Origin: Rhynchonema sp. JSB1_4
Taxonomy: Eukaryota; Nematoda; Chromadorea; Monhysterida; Xyalidae
Length of the DNA stretch: 64,000 bases
Direction of reading: 5' to 3'
NCBI GenBank assembly: GCA_030248065.1
Contig: JASAMV010004458.1
Location: forward strand, 1-64,000
The position numbers and the translations under genes are program-made. Below, in pieces: positions 45,805-58,200 of this stretch. The stretch's first letter is position 1, and each line of letters opens with the position of its first letter. A model generated the notes under the pieces. The model worked only from the letters and a program-made list of their open reading frames with translations, ran no database searches and was not told where the DNA came from.

Positions 45805-48167
45805 CAATCGAAACTTGGTCCCGTCGTCTGACCCTGATTTGTTCAGCGGGCGGGAATTCAAAATCTGGATCTCTTTCAGTTTGAAGTACCGTTCTTGATC
45901 CAAGAGTATCGATTCCTTTCTGCTCAGTATTGTCTCTGTCCAATTCCATCAATAAAGTGACCAACATCAACATCTGCTGTCGCGTCAGACCGGTCCGTTG
46001 TCTTCCTCCACCCGTTTTCAGTGGAGTGGTTGACCGATGCAGCGTGCCCGAAGCCGACGGTGTGGTCCTCATTGATGTGAAACCAGTGTTTCGGTTTCGC
46101 TGTTGCTTCTTTGATGTTTCATGTGGCTGCAATGTGACGGCAGTCTTGCTAGCCGCAATTGACGTGACTCGCCAAACTGGATTTTGAGTGATGCTTGGTA
46201 TTTGAACATCAGGTTTTGGCGTGCTGCCCAAAGGCCATTTCAAGTCACCACGTTGTCGTCTGATCTGGGTGCTGATCCAGGGCAGATAGGGTGAGATCTT
46301 GGTGAATATGCCACGTTTGCGTCGACAGTTCATGTGACCGAATGAAACCACGCCAACGGCGAAGAAACTGGAACGAAATGATACGATTGTAAATTTCAGC
46401 ATCCAGTAGACTCAGTTGAGTTTGTTTTTTGTACGATGTGAGGAGAGCCTTGTGAGATGCCCCAGAGAAGACAACGTAACAACGGCTATGTATGTAGTAC
46501 CGTCGTCAAATCAAGCAACCCATGAGCCCCAAATGAGCGCGAGAAATGTGATTTGACGACTGCATTTAACTGCGGTACAATAGGCACCAGCAACTAATGA
46601 TGATGGGCAGATGACCGTAAATGTAAGAGACATATTTCGAACGGCTGATATTAAGGTCGGTTTATACTCTGACTGCCCGGCAGTAGCAGTCAGAAATTTG
46701 TGACTGCCCGTTCGGTCAGCTCGTCAACAGAGCAAGAACAGTAGACGGCAGGCAGCGGTCAAATGGACAGAGCGGAACAGGCAATCACTACAAGCAATAA
46801 CTGCCCTGCCGGGCACTTCTGCGTGGTAGTGACTTCTCCGGATTTTGACTTCTACTTCCCGGAAGTCATAAGTATAAATCGACCTTAATTCACAAGGCCC
46901 GTTGAGACTGTCGCTTCTTTATAAATCATGAACGACAGGGATAGTTCAGAACCGAGCTTTCTCGAACCGTTAAATCTTTATTTGTCTGATAAATCAATCT
47001 TATTGCTCACCGTTTCGTGTCACTCGAACACACCAACGGTCCCCCCGAGTCGCCTGTGCATAACCCGCCAACCACCTGTCCCTGCGGACCCATCTCCCCT
47101 CCGCACAACATGTACGAAGGATTGAACAGGTTACGATCCCGACCCGTGAAGTCCCGCCAATCGTGAAGGCAGTCGCTTGAATGAGCTATCGGGATACGAC
47201 GCTCTTGTAGCACGTCGGCGTGCGTGCCGAAACCTAGCAAGATGATGTTTCATAACCACCTTGTGTCTTATGTCCATCTTGCAGGTGGCTTATGTTCACG
47301 AACGTGCGGTGCACCAGGTCATCGTCAGTCTGAAGATTCCAAAGCGCACGCTATGTTATTACCTGTATCTCCCCATCCGAGCACAAAACAAGCGTCAAAG
47401 TCTGAATGTCGAGTGAATTGTTGCATATCAGGCAGACATATCGGCTGTACAGCTCCTTTGATGTAGCTGGAGTCGAAAAACACCAACGCCACATCATGCG
47501 TGTGTGAGGAGCTCAAGTTGTAGGCTGAAAGCAGAGAAACACATCGGATGCAAAAATTTGCTTTTTTACATGTATTGGATAGATAATATTTTGGATCTAA
47601 CCAGGATATGGAATGGTATGCAGTACTCGGTGGTGCTCCCCGCGTTGATTCGAGTTGCCTTCATTCAGACTGATCTCGTCTATTTGAATGCGCATGCTGT
47701 TCACTGAGCGAGGTGTATTGCTGGAAATTTGAAAAACGGTTTTCACAGGTCTTATTGTGAAGCTGGCTTGTCTTTTCCATTGTCGTCACACCGTGTTCCA
47801 TACTGGTACGTGGTTTCCAACAGACAATGCGCAGCTGTCAATGCCACCCCGTCCTGGACCAGGAACGCGCCACAAATGTGTTTCCAGCCACCGTCCTCCA
47901 CAGCTTGGACTAAATAGCGGAGGAAAGTTAGAGAGATTTTTCTTCAAAACCAAAACAGAATTGTCCCAAGATTTTTTTGAACTAACGTGACGCCATGTAT
48001 GGAAACTCATGCGGTTGAGCGCTATGTCCATCGAGAATGTAGGGCACAGCTCTGCTATGTGGAACGCTTGAAACATCACTGCAGTACGGGTACTGGCGAG
48101 CGCGCACTTTTGAGGACCCGATTAAAGTAAAGACAGAAAGCGCGAAATAAAAGCAAGAATTGGGCAT
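45805..48167 (-). CDS. Secreted chymotrypsin-fold serine protease with C-terminal extension
   Basis: Family S1A peptidase. Six minus-strand exons join in phase: 47987-48167, 47790-47909, 47602-47703, 47363-47524, 47011-47233 and 45805-46367. The signal peptide is MPNSCFYFALSVFTLIGSS. The mature start YILDGHSAQPHEFPYMASL replaces the usual IVGG and has no Arg/Lys directly before it. The catalytic triad is complete: LTAAHC, THDVALVFFD and GDSGGPLVC. The position six before the active Ser is Gly, so specificity is not trypsin-like. The domain closes GVVSFGHMNCRRKRGIFTKI, SPYLPWI. About 150 further basic, Ser/Thr-rich residues follow, and a consensus donor (ATTG|GTAAGT) at 45804 suggests a further exon, possibly at 45427-45520. 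Intron 5 holds a MITE. Confidence 0.88.
46655..46884. mobile_element. MITE in protease intron 5
   Basis: Termini GGTCGGTTTATACT and AGTATAAATCGACC are flanked by TTAA on both sides. The inside has GGCAGTAGCAGTCAGAAATT-type repeats. TTAA or a three-base TAA/TTA duplication points to a piggyBac- or Harbinger-type origin. Confidence 0.75.
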
Positions 48168-50511
48168 GATTTCGAGTGGGTTTGTATCTTTCGTCTGAGC
48201 GACTGATTGTTTTCCAGGACATTTTCACATTTTGTCACCCGAAAAATTTGTGTTCAATTTTTAAACCGATGTAAATTCGATCTTGATTCTCAAACCGTGA
48301 TAATTCGCAGTGTTTTTGCGCTGTCGGCGGACGCTGTAAACAGGTAAGCAGCAATAAAGGTTTAACTGAGCCGTAGCATTTATTTTTAACGTCATGAAAA
48401 CGACAACTTTAAATGCATAGTATAATTTTTTTAGCCGACAAAACATCAATCAACAAATTACTTGCAGTTCACTTGAACTACAGCCAGGGCAGTCATCGAA
48501 AAACCAGGTGCAAAAATTGCTGATTTTGCAGTGAATCACGTAACAGGAACTTGCATGAAGCACTTCTCAGGACATGAAATTGATATTAACTTTGTTTCGA
48601 ATTTGGCACTAATAGCAATATTTTTTGAAAGGCCACCACATCTGGCATTTCCACTTTTGTTTTGGATTACCTGTCATTTTTGATGCCCTGAGGATGAGCT
48701 GAGGCAGTGTCCCGCTTGCGAATAATAAGACGGAACGACCTAACAAAACCGTTGGCATGTGGCACAAAAGGTTTTATCTAATTTTCGCCTGTTATAAAAT
48801 TATGGCAAAATGACGTAGGCCAACATTTGTACTGTTTAAAAAATAGCCAAGTGTATATACGTACAGTATGTCGAAAATTGAAGTGAGAGCCATAAATTCC
48901 CTGTGCACTTTCACGCATATGAGCATGAAAACGACGTGCGATCGTTAAAAGCAGAGCGTGCGGGCTCGTCTGCTGTGATGTTTCAATAACTTGAGTACTT
49001 TTACGAAGTTCTGATGCTGCCAACAGACTTTTCGTACCTGATAATTTCATTAGTTTGATGTTACAACGACACGTACCATACGTCTTATTCTGCTCTGTGC
49101 TGATTGCGGAAATACAGTTTAGCGCTGCGACATGCAAAATTGCCAATGCACTCGGCAGAGGTTTGTGTATTTTATGAATAAAAAAGTTTGGTGCGCAACA
49201 ACTTGTATTCAATAATGTTCGTGTTTATAGTTTCGTTTTGCTTCAGTATGTGGGTAGTGTCGTAAATATGACGTTATAGTGCTTTGCGGATTTAAAACAT
49301 TTGGAGATGATAGACTGATGTTTCAATTCGAACGCTGTTGTTATGAAACAGCACCACGCTCGTTGTAATACACAACGGATAACCAAACAGCAAAAATGTT
49401 TCCATTTATTTCACTCGGCAGGAAACGTGGAGAATAGCCATTTATTATTTTTCTCAGAAATTGCATGGTTGGCCAGAAGGAGCAAATACAGTACCATTAG
49501 GTACCGTAGTCGTAAAAGTTTGATGAGATTGTGGACTTCAGCAAAATAAGAAATCATTTTCTCGTAGACATACTGTACGTATGAGTCACATAGAAATACG
49601 AATTTTCTTTCCATGCATTTGTCACTTCAAGTCAACGACCGAGGAATTGTAAAAATAGAGTGCTGTTTCCGTTAAAAAAATGCCAGTCCACAAAAAGTGA
49701 AATCAGAAAAAAGCGTGATTGAACGTGTACAAGCGGGATTGACACTCATACTATCAGACACGTGATCAGCCATACTGCAATGTAACCCATAATCAGCTGA
49801 ATAGACCAACACTTGTGGCCACATGATGGTTCTGGTCCATTTCTTGAACTGCGCCAATGGGTTCTTGTGTTGTGTTAGTACTTTGAAAAATCAGGGTTCA
49901 TTCTCTGGGGACCCACACCCGCAAGCTGTGTCAATATTCAGGTTCCTATATACTAAATCTTGATTATTACCCCCGTCATTTATGAGTCGTCATCATGGGC
50001 ACTCCGCAAAACTGCAGGTACGTATGTATTTCAACACGTATAATATTCAGAGGACACAAGTGCGCAAGCAATATTACAGGTGCCGCAGTCTGTGTCGTGC
50101 CACAAGAAGAACCTGCACCCACGTCAGCTATCTTTGGTCGCCATGGCTACATGGATTATACACGTGCAATTGGGGCTCATGCAACGGCGCTATAGCACGG
50201 ACACAGGCTTTGTGCAGGTTGTGTGCACTTAGCGGCTTTCTGACAGCGACTTGTATTGTGCGTGTGCATTCAATCACAACCAAATCGGGCGTTCCAGCTG
50301 CTCGGCCTTTACCCAGCCACAAGGTTGCAATAAGGAACCCCTGCTTGGTGACAATGACAAAAGTTAATTGAGCGGATGGCCGAACACCCCAGCTGGAGAT
50401 TTAAAGTTTCCGATCGCCTCCATGGTGAAAAAACTTGGCGAAATAAACCAATTTGTTTGATAAACTGGTCCGTATTTTTAGACAACCAGAATCGAGGCAA
50501 GAACAGAAATA
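48168..50511. other. Intergenic; no firm gene
   Basis: Short frames at 49982-50371 (both strands) have cysteine-rich translations but no splice-consistent partners. The last 100 bp before 50512 should hold the promoter or 5' UTR of the ERICH3-like gene. Confidence 0.45.
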
Positions 50512-53500
50512 ATGTCAGCAGGCTCACCACTGGATCGATATGAACCCCTAACTGACAAAAATTTGGTCGATTTCTTGAAATCTCCAATCACGCGTAAACA
50601 CTTGCGTCAAAGTGGACTGGTGAGGCGAGTTGAGGGCATGTGTCATTCTGCCAGTTGTTCAAAAATGAGCTTGTTTCACTCCCTCGCTTCAAACTGTCAA
50701 TTTTATGCTTCAGTGCCTTGAGACAAAAGGGCCAAGACGTGACCAAACACTGGGCTCATCGTTTAACATTAGCCTTCTTTGAAGTTTTTTTGCAACATTT
50801 CAGTAAATTTGCGCATGATTTTACTTCAGATAGACGAAAACGGCGATCCGTTATCCGCTTCTGAATATCGTCGACTCATAAACGATCGAAATATGGAGTT
50901 GGCTAGTAAACAAAATGAGAACAAATTGTTGATGCAAAAAAGCAATGAATTCAACCTCGGTCGTCAGTTAGAGCTGCAGCGGCAGCTCGAGGCTGTGCAG
51001 AAGATTGTCACCTATCGCAAAGTTCGAGTGCGTAAAATTCTGGATTCTTAATTATAGGCAACATGGATCCTTAAGAGTTACACCTAGCCTGGATTTCCAG
51101 GGTGAGCCGCAAGCCGATTCTACCTCTCAAGTCGAGCTGTCGGATCTGGCCGTCTCCCTGAATCTGCCACGATCCAGCTCCACCCCCAAACTCGATCGAC
51201 GAAAGCGCAAATCGAAACGGGCCAAGTCTGAGGATCCAAACAATAACCATGCCGAATCCAGTGGCTATTTCTCCGATCAGGTGTGGTTTGGTAGTCGAAT
51301 TAAGCAAGGCTAATGTGAGGTCCTTGTAGGGTTAGTGCCCAGTATTGAATTGCAAAAGAGGAAGTCGAAACAGACGTAAATTATACAGACTGTAATTATT
51401 TGCAGTACTAAACATATCCAGTCAGGGCTATACGTCAGGTATGGATCAGCATGAGCAAGACAACAAAAAATAAGAACGTCGCTGAACTGCTTTTTTAGAT
51501 TTTACAGTTGCCTGTGCATATCTGTCCATACAAGAGTGAGCCACTTTGAGTGCTTCAACTGATTCTGAAGTACAAAGTCCCTATTTTCCGACTTTCAGGA
51601 GGAGAAGAAAGTAACAGCCCGTCTGATGTCGTCCAGTAGCGACAAACAGACGCACGTGGCACGATACCTGGATGATGTTGACCGGTTCAGGCATTTGCAC
51701 AAGGTTTGTTGACCGTTTGGTCCTCGTTTTCCCCTTTAATTTACAAAGTTCATCTATATAACTATCCGTACCTACACGAAATCCCATTAACTATTCCATT
51801 AGATGCCTAGGCAATTCGGACCATTTAAAACCCCCGGGCAAATTTTCAAGTTAGGTATTCCTTGCACAGCACAAATCACGTGTGCATCTTGTCCTGACAG
51901 TTCATGACTCATGCCAATAAATACAGTATGACCATCCATTCAGCTTGACACGCCATCACTGAGACGCTACGCCGAATACCTGGACAAGGAGCTGAGACAA
52001 GTGTCCAAGTTTGTTGTAATCTTTTTAAATACCTACATATTTTTTATTCGTGCTCCGGAAAACGAAAAGTTTTTCAACCGCGTTGCCTCAACCGTAACGA
52101 ACATTATGCGTGCACTGGCTACAGAAGTCACGTGACCGCCGTAGCCAGTGCACGCATCATGCGCTTTACGGATCAGGCAACGCGTTTGAAAAGTTTCTCC
52201 CAAAAGAATTGTCAGACTATACTACGTGCACAATGCGTCAGCAAACGGTTTCAACACCTCAAAACGAGGTTTCAGTACTTTCGGAAATGGTTTCAACCCG
52301 TTTCCAGGATGCGCGACATGCTGCCGTCGATAGCGCCAAGTACGAGTACGAGCGGGCCGAGTTGGATGATGCGACGAAGGCAGAACTCGTTGCCTGTTGC
52401 TTCAAGGAAGACGCGCTCAGTCGCCCCTTCCGGAGTCACCGAAGCTAATAAAAGGTTGTTAAATTAGAATGAAGTTGAAATCCTTTCCTATGATACTGAA
52501 CAAACCTTTTCAGTGGAGCCGCGCACAGTTTCAAATCTTCACTGAGAGGCAGGAAAGCCCGAAGCTTAGATAAATCCTTGGCTCCCAGTCGACCAGAGAA
52601 GTCCACAGTCACAACTGCGTCGAAGTTTCCACCGATTTCGAAGAATACGGTTAGTCGTAAAAGAGCGCTTTTGTTTGAAGTGCGCGATGTTCTCTCTGTG
52701 GTTGTGGTCGATTTGATACATGATTGTTGTGAGAGTTATGACACGCGTTACCACATAAACAGCAATTTATTTGCAATGTGTCATAACTCTCACAACAATC
52801 AAGAGCGCTTTTGTAATTTGAGTTTTGGATCTGTTTTACGTTTATGATCAGTCCAAGTGCCAAGACAAATACTGTATCTTTCTGTCACCTTTGCTGAGAC
52901 GTCATCTGGTTAGGTTGTACGTGTGTACGTCTATTCTACCTTGAGTTGATGTTTCACACTTGCAGTACTCCAACCGTCTGCTATTATCAAGCGCGGGTGC
53001 GCGAACCCGTAATCAATTCAAGCCGCATTGTGTATGCTTCCTTCGGTATGTCGGGCGGCGGATGGACCAAAATCGATCGGCGCTGGTCCAAATCCAGCAG
53101 CAACACTGCGGTGGCAATCCGATCACTGTGTTCAAGGAGGAATTGTTCCCCGATTGTTAGTTAGAGTCTTGCACAAAGTTCTCTGAAAATCCACCAAAAA
53201 TTGTGCAATTTTTAGCGGTCTACAAAGCTCTCTAGATATTCCTCAGAGTCGTCTAATTTATCAGTGGCACACAAAATTCTCTGTATTTTCAACTATTAAA
53301 CCGCACACATTTTTATCAACCTTGCGCAGCTTTCTCTGAGTTTTTGCCAAAGTTTGCTCACTTTTGTCTTCAGCCGAATTCTACTTCTTCTCCTACCGCC
53401 ATTCCGGTTTTCCGTTCAGCATCACGCTGAATCTGGATGGTCAACTGGTCAGTAAATTAAGTGGATGTTGCGAAGCCAAATACCATCCCAAATCGCGGAT

Positions 53501-54325
53501 CGGTGGTGGCGTCGGGGCACAGTTCAGATGGTTGGGATGTCGGAAAGCGGATCCGTGTGATGGGTTCGTCTCAGTGCTGCTACCTTGGTGTTTTGTATTT
53601 GGCTTGCAAAATGAAACTATAAAAATAAACCAAGTGTAACGGGCACTCCTAGCCATCGCGAGAGGCGAAAGTAGTTGCGAACACGCAAAATGTCCGATCC
53701 AAGGGAGGTATATCTCAGTACAATACAGGTTGGTAACACTTCATCTCTGACGATGGCCCTGGGTTCCGATACCATTAGCTGCAAAAAGACCGGTGGAAAC
53801 AGCAATGTGACTCTTCCTTTAAAGCAGGGGAAGGGCGGGACTTGGAAGCGCCTTTCCTCCATGTTGACCATTCATGAACTTTTTTGCTTCAATGCAGCCC
53901 TCAGAGGAAACACAAGACCCTGACACATTTTAACGCATTGGTAAGAGGATTGAGCTTTCAAGCATGACGTGCTTCAAACTTGCAGTTGTCGCCAAACGCA
54001 CGACTATCCCACGCCGTACACCAACTACGCGCCGAAACACAAAGAACTGCTGAAATCGGTCGAGCAAAAAGAGGAGCTCCTATCACACGCTGAGGTGATC
54101 CGATTCAGCACCACTCTGCCTGTGGCTGCGACCAGGATTGACATCCCGATGACCGATGAACAAATTGTGGCCGAAGCTAAAAGACAGGCGATTTTGAACA
54201 AAAAGAAACAGCAGCAGCAGCAGCAACAACAACAGCTAAACCCTGAAAAACGTGAGTCAAAGGAGACTGATGGTGGCTCGAGCTCACGCTTTCGGTTGCC
54301 GAATATATTTTCACGACGCAAATAG
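50512..54325 (+). CDS. ERICH3-like protein with DUF4590 domain
   Basis: Homologue of vertebrate glutamate-rich protein 3 (ERICH3), a protein linked to primary cilia. Exons in phase: 50512-50619, 50830-51021, 51101-51280, 51599-51703, 51944-52008, 52308-52454, 52514-52649, 52966-53155, 53374 to about 53560, and a last exon 53986-54325. The conserved N-terminal block is PLDRYEPLTDKNLVDFLKSP, TRKHLRQSGLIDENGDPLSA, EYRRLINDRN. Middle exons are basic and serine-rich. The DUF4590 domain spans exons 8-9: VQIQQQHCGGNPITVFKEEL, then RHSGFPFSITLNLDGQLVSK, LSGCCEAKYHPKSRIGGG. The splice from exon 9 to the last exon is unresolved. The last exon has a polyglutamine run and ends RLPNIFSRRK. The Glu-rich tail of vertebrate ERICH3 is absent here. 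Confidence 0.8.
52075..52205. mobile_element. Foldback element in ERICH3-like intron 5
   Basis: GAAAAGTTTTTCAACCGCGTTGCCTCAACCGTAACG and GCGCTTTACGGATCAGGCAACGCGTTTGAAAAGTTTC are inverse, as are TGCGTGCACTGGCTAC and GTAGCCAGTGCACGCA. It is related to the palindrome at 45090-45240. Confidence 0.7.
52721..52801. other. Perfect 24-bp hairpin in ERICH3-like intron 7
   Basis: TGATTGTTGTGAGAGTTATG plus ACAC pairs exactly with GTGT plus CATAACTCTCACAACAATCA across a 33-base loop. Perfect arms point to a recent foldback insertion or a small-RNA precursor. Confidence 0.6.
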
Positions 54326-54532
54326 CGCAAATTTGATGTTTCACACGGGCTATACGCATGTCCTCTGTGCTTGCTTGTCTGTCCATATGCATGTTCTGCT
54401 TCTGTTATTGCTTCATTTGCTACGATGCAAGCTTTCCCATCTCAGGTTGTCTTGTCTGCTTTCTATGTTGAGTTCGCTTCTGTGACTACTTATCCTGGCT
54501 TCTCCCTATCGTTCAAAAGTGAATGAAGGAAT

Positions 54533-54538
54533 AATAAA
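54533..54538 (+). terminator. AATAAA polyadenylation signal of ERICH3-like gene
   Basis: AATAAA lies 208 bp after the stop codon of the ERICH3-like gene in an otherwise coding-free T-rich 3' region, separating it from the next gene. Confidence 0.6.
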
Positions 54539-54824
54539 TGGCACTACAACAAAAAAAATCTGCTGATCTGCATGGTTTGATTTTCACTGTCTGCCCGTGT
54601 GTGCGGTGTTTGCCTCTTGGAGTGGACTGATATAAAGGCTAATTGACACTTTAATAGTCAATACAATAGATCGTCAACTGAAGTCGTCAACTCACAGCAG
54701 CCCTGAGGGAGCGCGAGAAATTGAGTTGACCATCAATAAGCCGATGTCAGTCGTGCAGTCATAGCACAGCGTGTTGCCCAATTTGACCTCAGCACATTAT
54801 CACATACATACTCACTGGGAAGAA

Positions 54825-54985
54825 TGTGTGGTTTTGAGCCCACACATCGATGTGTGGTTGTTGCAATACCACACATAAACTGTGGTTTTTGAAGAAAAGG
54901 AGTGTGGTTTTGGGTATTTCCACACATTAATGTGTAAAAACCACACATTACTGTGTGGTGAAACAACACATTAATGTGTGGTATT
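54825..54985. repeat. TGTGTGGT / ACCACACA inverted-repeat cluster
   Basis: About ten short, alternating-orientation copies of TGTGTGGTTTTG, CCACACAT and TAATGTGTGG in 160 bp; it can fold into several hairpins. Confidence 0.7.
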
Positions 54986-55291
54986 CCAAAATTAGCGGGA
55001 AATTTGCTGTGAAACATTTAGGCCCTTCAGCCTCAATTTACAAGTCTGAATTTGAGATGTATTTGTGTTTCGTTACTGATTCCGAGTTTAAGACATGTGT
55101 TTATTCTTTGTACTGAATCAAATGCCGCAAAAGCATGTCTAATGTGATATTTGCATCTTCATAAATAATTAAATCAAGCCCTCTGCAGAAGTTTCGCAAA
55201 CGAAGGTTGTTGAAGGTTAGTTGAATCTTGCAATTATTAATTTAGATTTGCTGATAATTACCTTTAATTGTTGGAGAATGCTGTATGATTT

Positions 55292-58200
55292 ATGAAAAAA
55301 CAAACTCTTTCGCAAGTGTCACCATGCTGCGCGTCGTTCGACTACCGTGTCTCCGGACAAATCAGAAAACTGACAACAACTGACATGATTGACAGAGCTA
55401 AAGGTGGGTGCTTCATTATTATTCTATCATACAGCATGTTTTGACATGTTCCAAAGACAAAATTTTTGGCAGCTCCGATTTACTCTGCTCATATTCTTCA
55501 GGTGAGCAAATCCTACGCTAACCCGACTGCTTGTGTCGGACTCAAATCAACCAGAATCAACACACCGCACCTGAAAATTTGAAGAACGCATAATTGTATC
55601 ATTTTTTTGTTCACCCAGTTTTATCATTTTCTCTCACCCTTTCCTTTTTATATTTTTTTCTTCTATCCGTTATCCCCCCTCTTTCTGCGCCCCCCCGTTT
55701 TCTTTTTCCCCCCCTCCCCCCCAAAAGCTCCCCCCCCGCCTCCCAAAAAAAAAAGAAAAAACAGAAAAGGAAAAAGTGGGGCCCACCCCCCAACCCCCCC
55801 CCTCCCACCCTGGCTGCCCCCCCCCCTTCAAAAAACAAAAAAAAAGGAAAACACACCTCCCCGCAACACCCACAGACGAGTGGTGCATCATGTCACCGTC
55901 AACATCTGTTTTAAAATATCGACGTCTTGTTTTACAACCTTTCCTTCGTTTAACCCCTACACCTATTTTTCAGTGCAAGGTCATCGTGTAACCCACCCAA
56001 AAAACAAGAACCCAACGCCGGCAAGTCCTCAACACACCCAAGACGCCGGCCCCCCCAAGCACCCCTGGCATCCCTAAACGCCCACCCCTTCGTCGTCGCT
56101 CACCCGCCGTATCAGAGGCCACAAATGTTAACAGACAGAAGGGTGCCGGAGTTGTAAGAAAACCACCTGAGCACCAAAATGGCTCGGTGGTTCGATCGCG
56201 GGATGGAAAGTCACCAACTACCGAACCGTCAGAACAAAACTCACGAAGGCCAACCAGAACAACAACAAAGGCGACAAGCAAGATACCGAACGGTTTACCT
56301 CCGCGGCCGCCAGCCGGTGCTCCGCCCGCACAACGACGATTCGTCAAGAAAGTCATCCGACCGAAAACGGTGAAGAAGAAGAATGCAAGAACTGAAGAAT
56401 CAAAAAAGAAAGAAGCAGACGAAGAAAGCAGTTCGATAGCCGACCAGGCAATTGTAGGAGCGGCGGCGGCGACTGCTGCAGCCTTGGTGGCAAATGGGAA
56501 CGGTGAAAAGGAAGAAGGAGAAGAAAAGGTGGAAAAACATGAGGAACAGGACGAGCAAAAGTTATCAGAAACAGGGAGCAAGAAAGAAGACAACAAGGAT
56601 CAAGAAGAAAACGATGACGAAGAAAAGGGAAGTGAACAGTCCCGATCGCACACGACATCGAGTGCAACACGTGAGAACACAGGGCTCGGCTCGGAAGCTG
56701 CAGTGGATGAGAATGGAGTGCACATGGAGGAGGAGGAAAGGGGAACGTCGGCCCTGTCGAAGGGAGAAGACAATCAGGAAACAACAGGTGGGAAAGACTG
56801 CTTTTTTGCCATGTACTTTTTGCATTCTTTGTGATCATAGGGGGCATTTTTGCAAACTCCAGCCACAACGCCAACGGTCGATAAACTACAGCTGAGCGAG
56901 GAAGAGCACAGTGACATGTCAACCGCAACTGGTTAGTTGCCAACCTGAAGAAAACTGTCGTTTTTTCGTTATTCATACAGATCTCAACCCTGCTGCAGAG
57001 GAATCGCAATCCGAGTCCGAGAGTGAAAGTGGAGAGAGTGCCAGTGATGAACAGAACAGTGGGGATGAGCCAGAAAAGGAAGGCGGGGAAGAAAAGGACG
57101 AAGACAAAGACGAAGAAAAGGGAGAAGGAGGCGAATTTCCAAACAGACAAGATTCCCTAGAAAGGATACGAGTGGGAGCGGCAACGAAAATACAGGCCAG
57201 ATACCGTGGCTATCGAGCCAGGAGACGTTTGCAAGAAGGTAATCATAATGATGAAATGAATAATTCACTTCATTGATTTTTAAAGCAAAACATTACAGAG
57301 CACGCAGCAGCCACAAAGGTGCAAGCGTGCTACAAAGGGTACTCAACGCGGAAAAGATTGGCCAAAAATAAGGGAAAAGAGGAAGAGACCAAAAGAGATA
57401 GCGATTCAGGTTGGAGCCGAAATTTTGCAATTCCGGAAATATCTTTTTTAATGAAGAACTCAGTTATTTTAACAGAATTGGAAGAGCGTCTTCGCACAGC
57501 CAGTCAGCACGTAATTGAACTGGAGCAGAGCGCTCCGAAACACACCGCAGAGGAGCTCAATAAAACAGAAGAGAATGCGCATGAAAGTGAAGGAAACACA
57601 TCGGAGTCTGAATCGGATACCGAAGGTTGTAATTTTCGTACTAGTTCAAGATCTTCATATTTTTCAAATTTCCAATGTCAATCTCAATGTTTTTTTGTAG
57701 AATCCGAATCCTCCGAGGAAGAAACATCTACAGACGAGAATCAAGGCGACGAACATTCGACGTTGGGCGCCGACAGATGGTCGTGCGAGATTTGTAACTT
57801 CGAGAATCCTTCACATCTGAATGCGTGTCGGATCTGTAAGGCGGGCAAAGGACAACAACCGTCGGAAATGGACGAAACCACGACGGAGGACGAAAGTGCA
57901 CGAACGGAGGACAAGGAGGATGTGAAGAAAACAGAGGATGATGATAGCGAAAAGGACGATCGATCAGGTGTGGCTTTGAAACATCAAAAATTTTGCAATG
58001 AATTATGCAAAACAGAGCTGATTTATGAAAAACGTAATCAGAAACCGCCAAATCCGAAACTGACGACGAGTCCAGATCACACGGTGAAACATCAACCGCT
58101 CGCAGTAGCAACACTGTGGACAGGGAGAAGCCATCTCCATCAGTTGTGGTAGATGACAGCGCCAAAAGGTCGGCGGTGCACATTTATTATTTTTCCTAAG

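Noticed and set aside
53675..53923. Frame MSDPREVYLSTIQ.. between ERICH3-like exons
   Set aside because: Cannot be linked in phase to exon 9 or the last exon; kept as unresolved intron.
55594..56077. Pro/Lys-rich frames over 55607-55970
   Set aside because: They run through the C/A homopolymer patch in intron 1; only the part after the TTTTTCAG at 55971 fits the gene model.
56353..57150. 265-residue minus-strand frame opposite the Glu-rich region
   Set aside because: Leu/Phe/Pro-rich shadow of the Glu/Lys-rich coding sequence on the plus strand.
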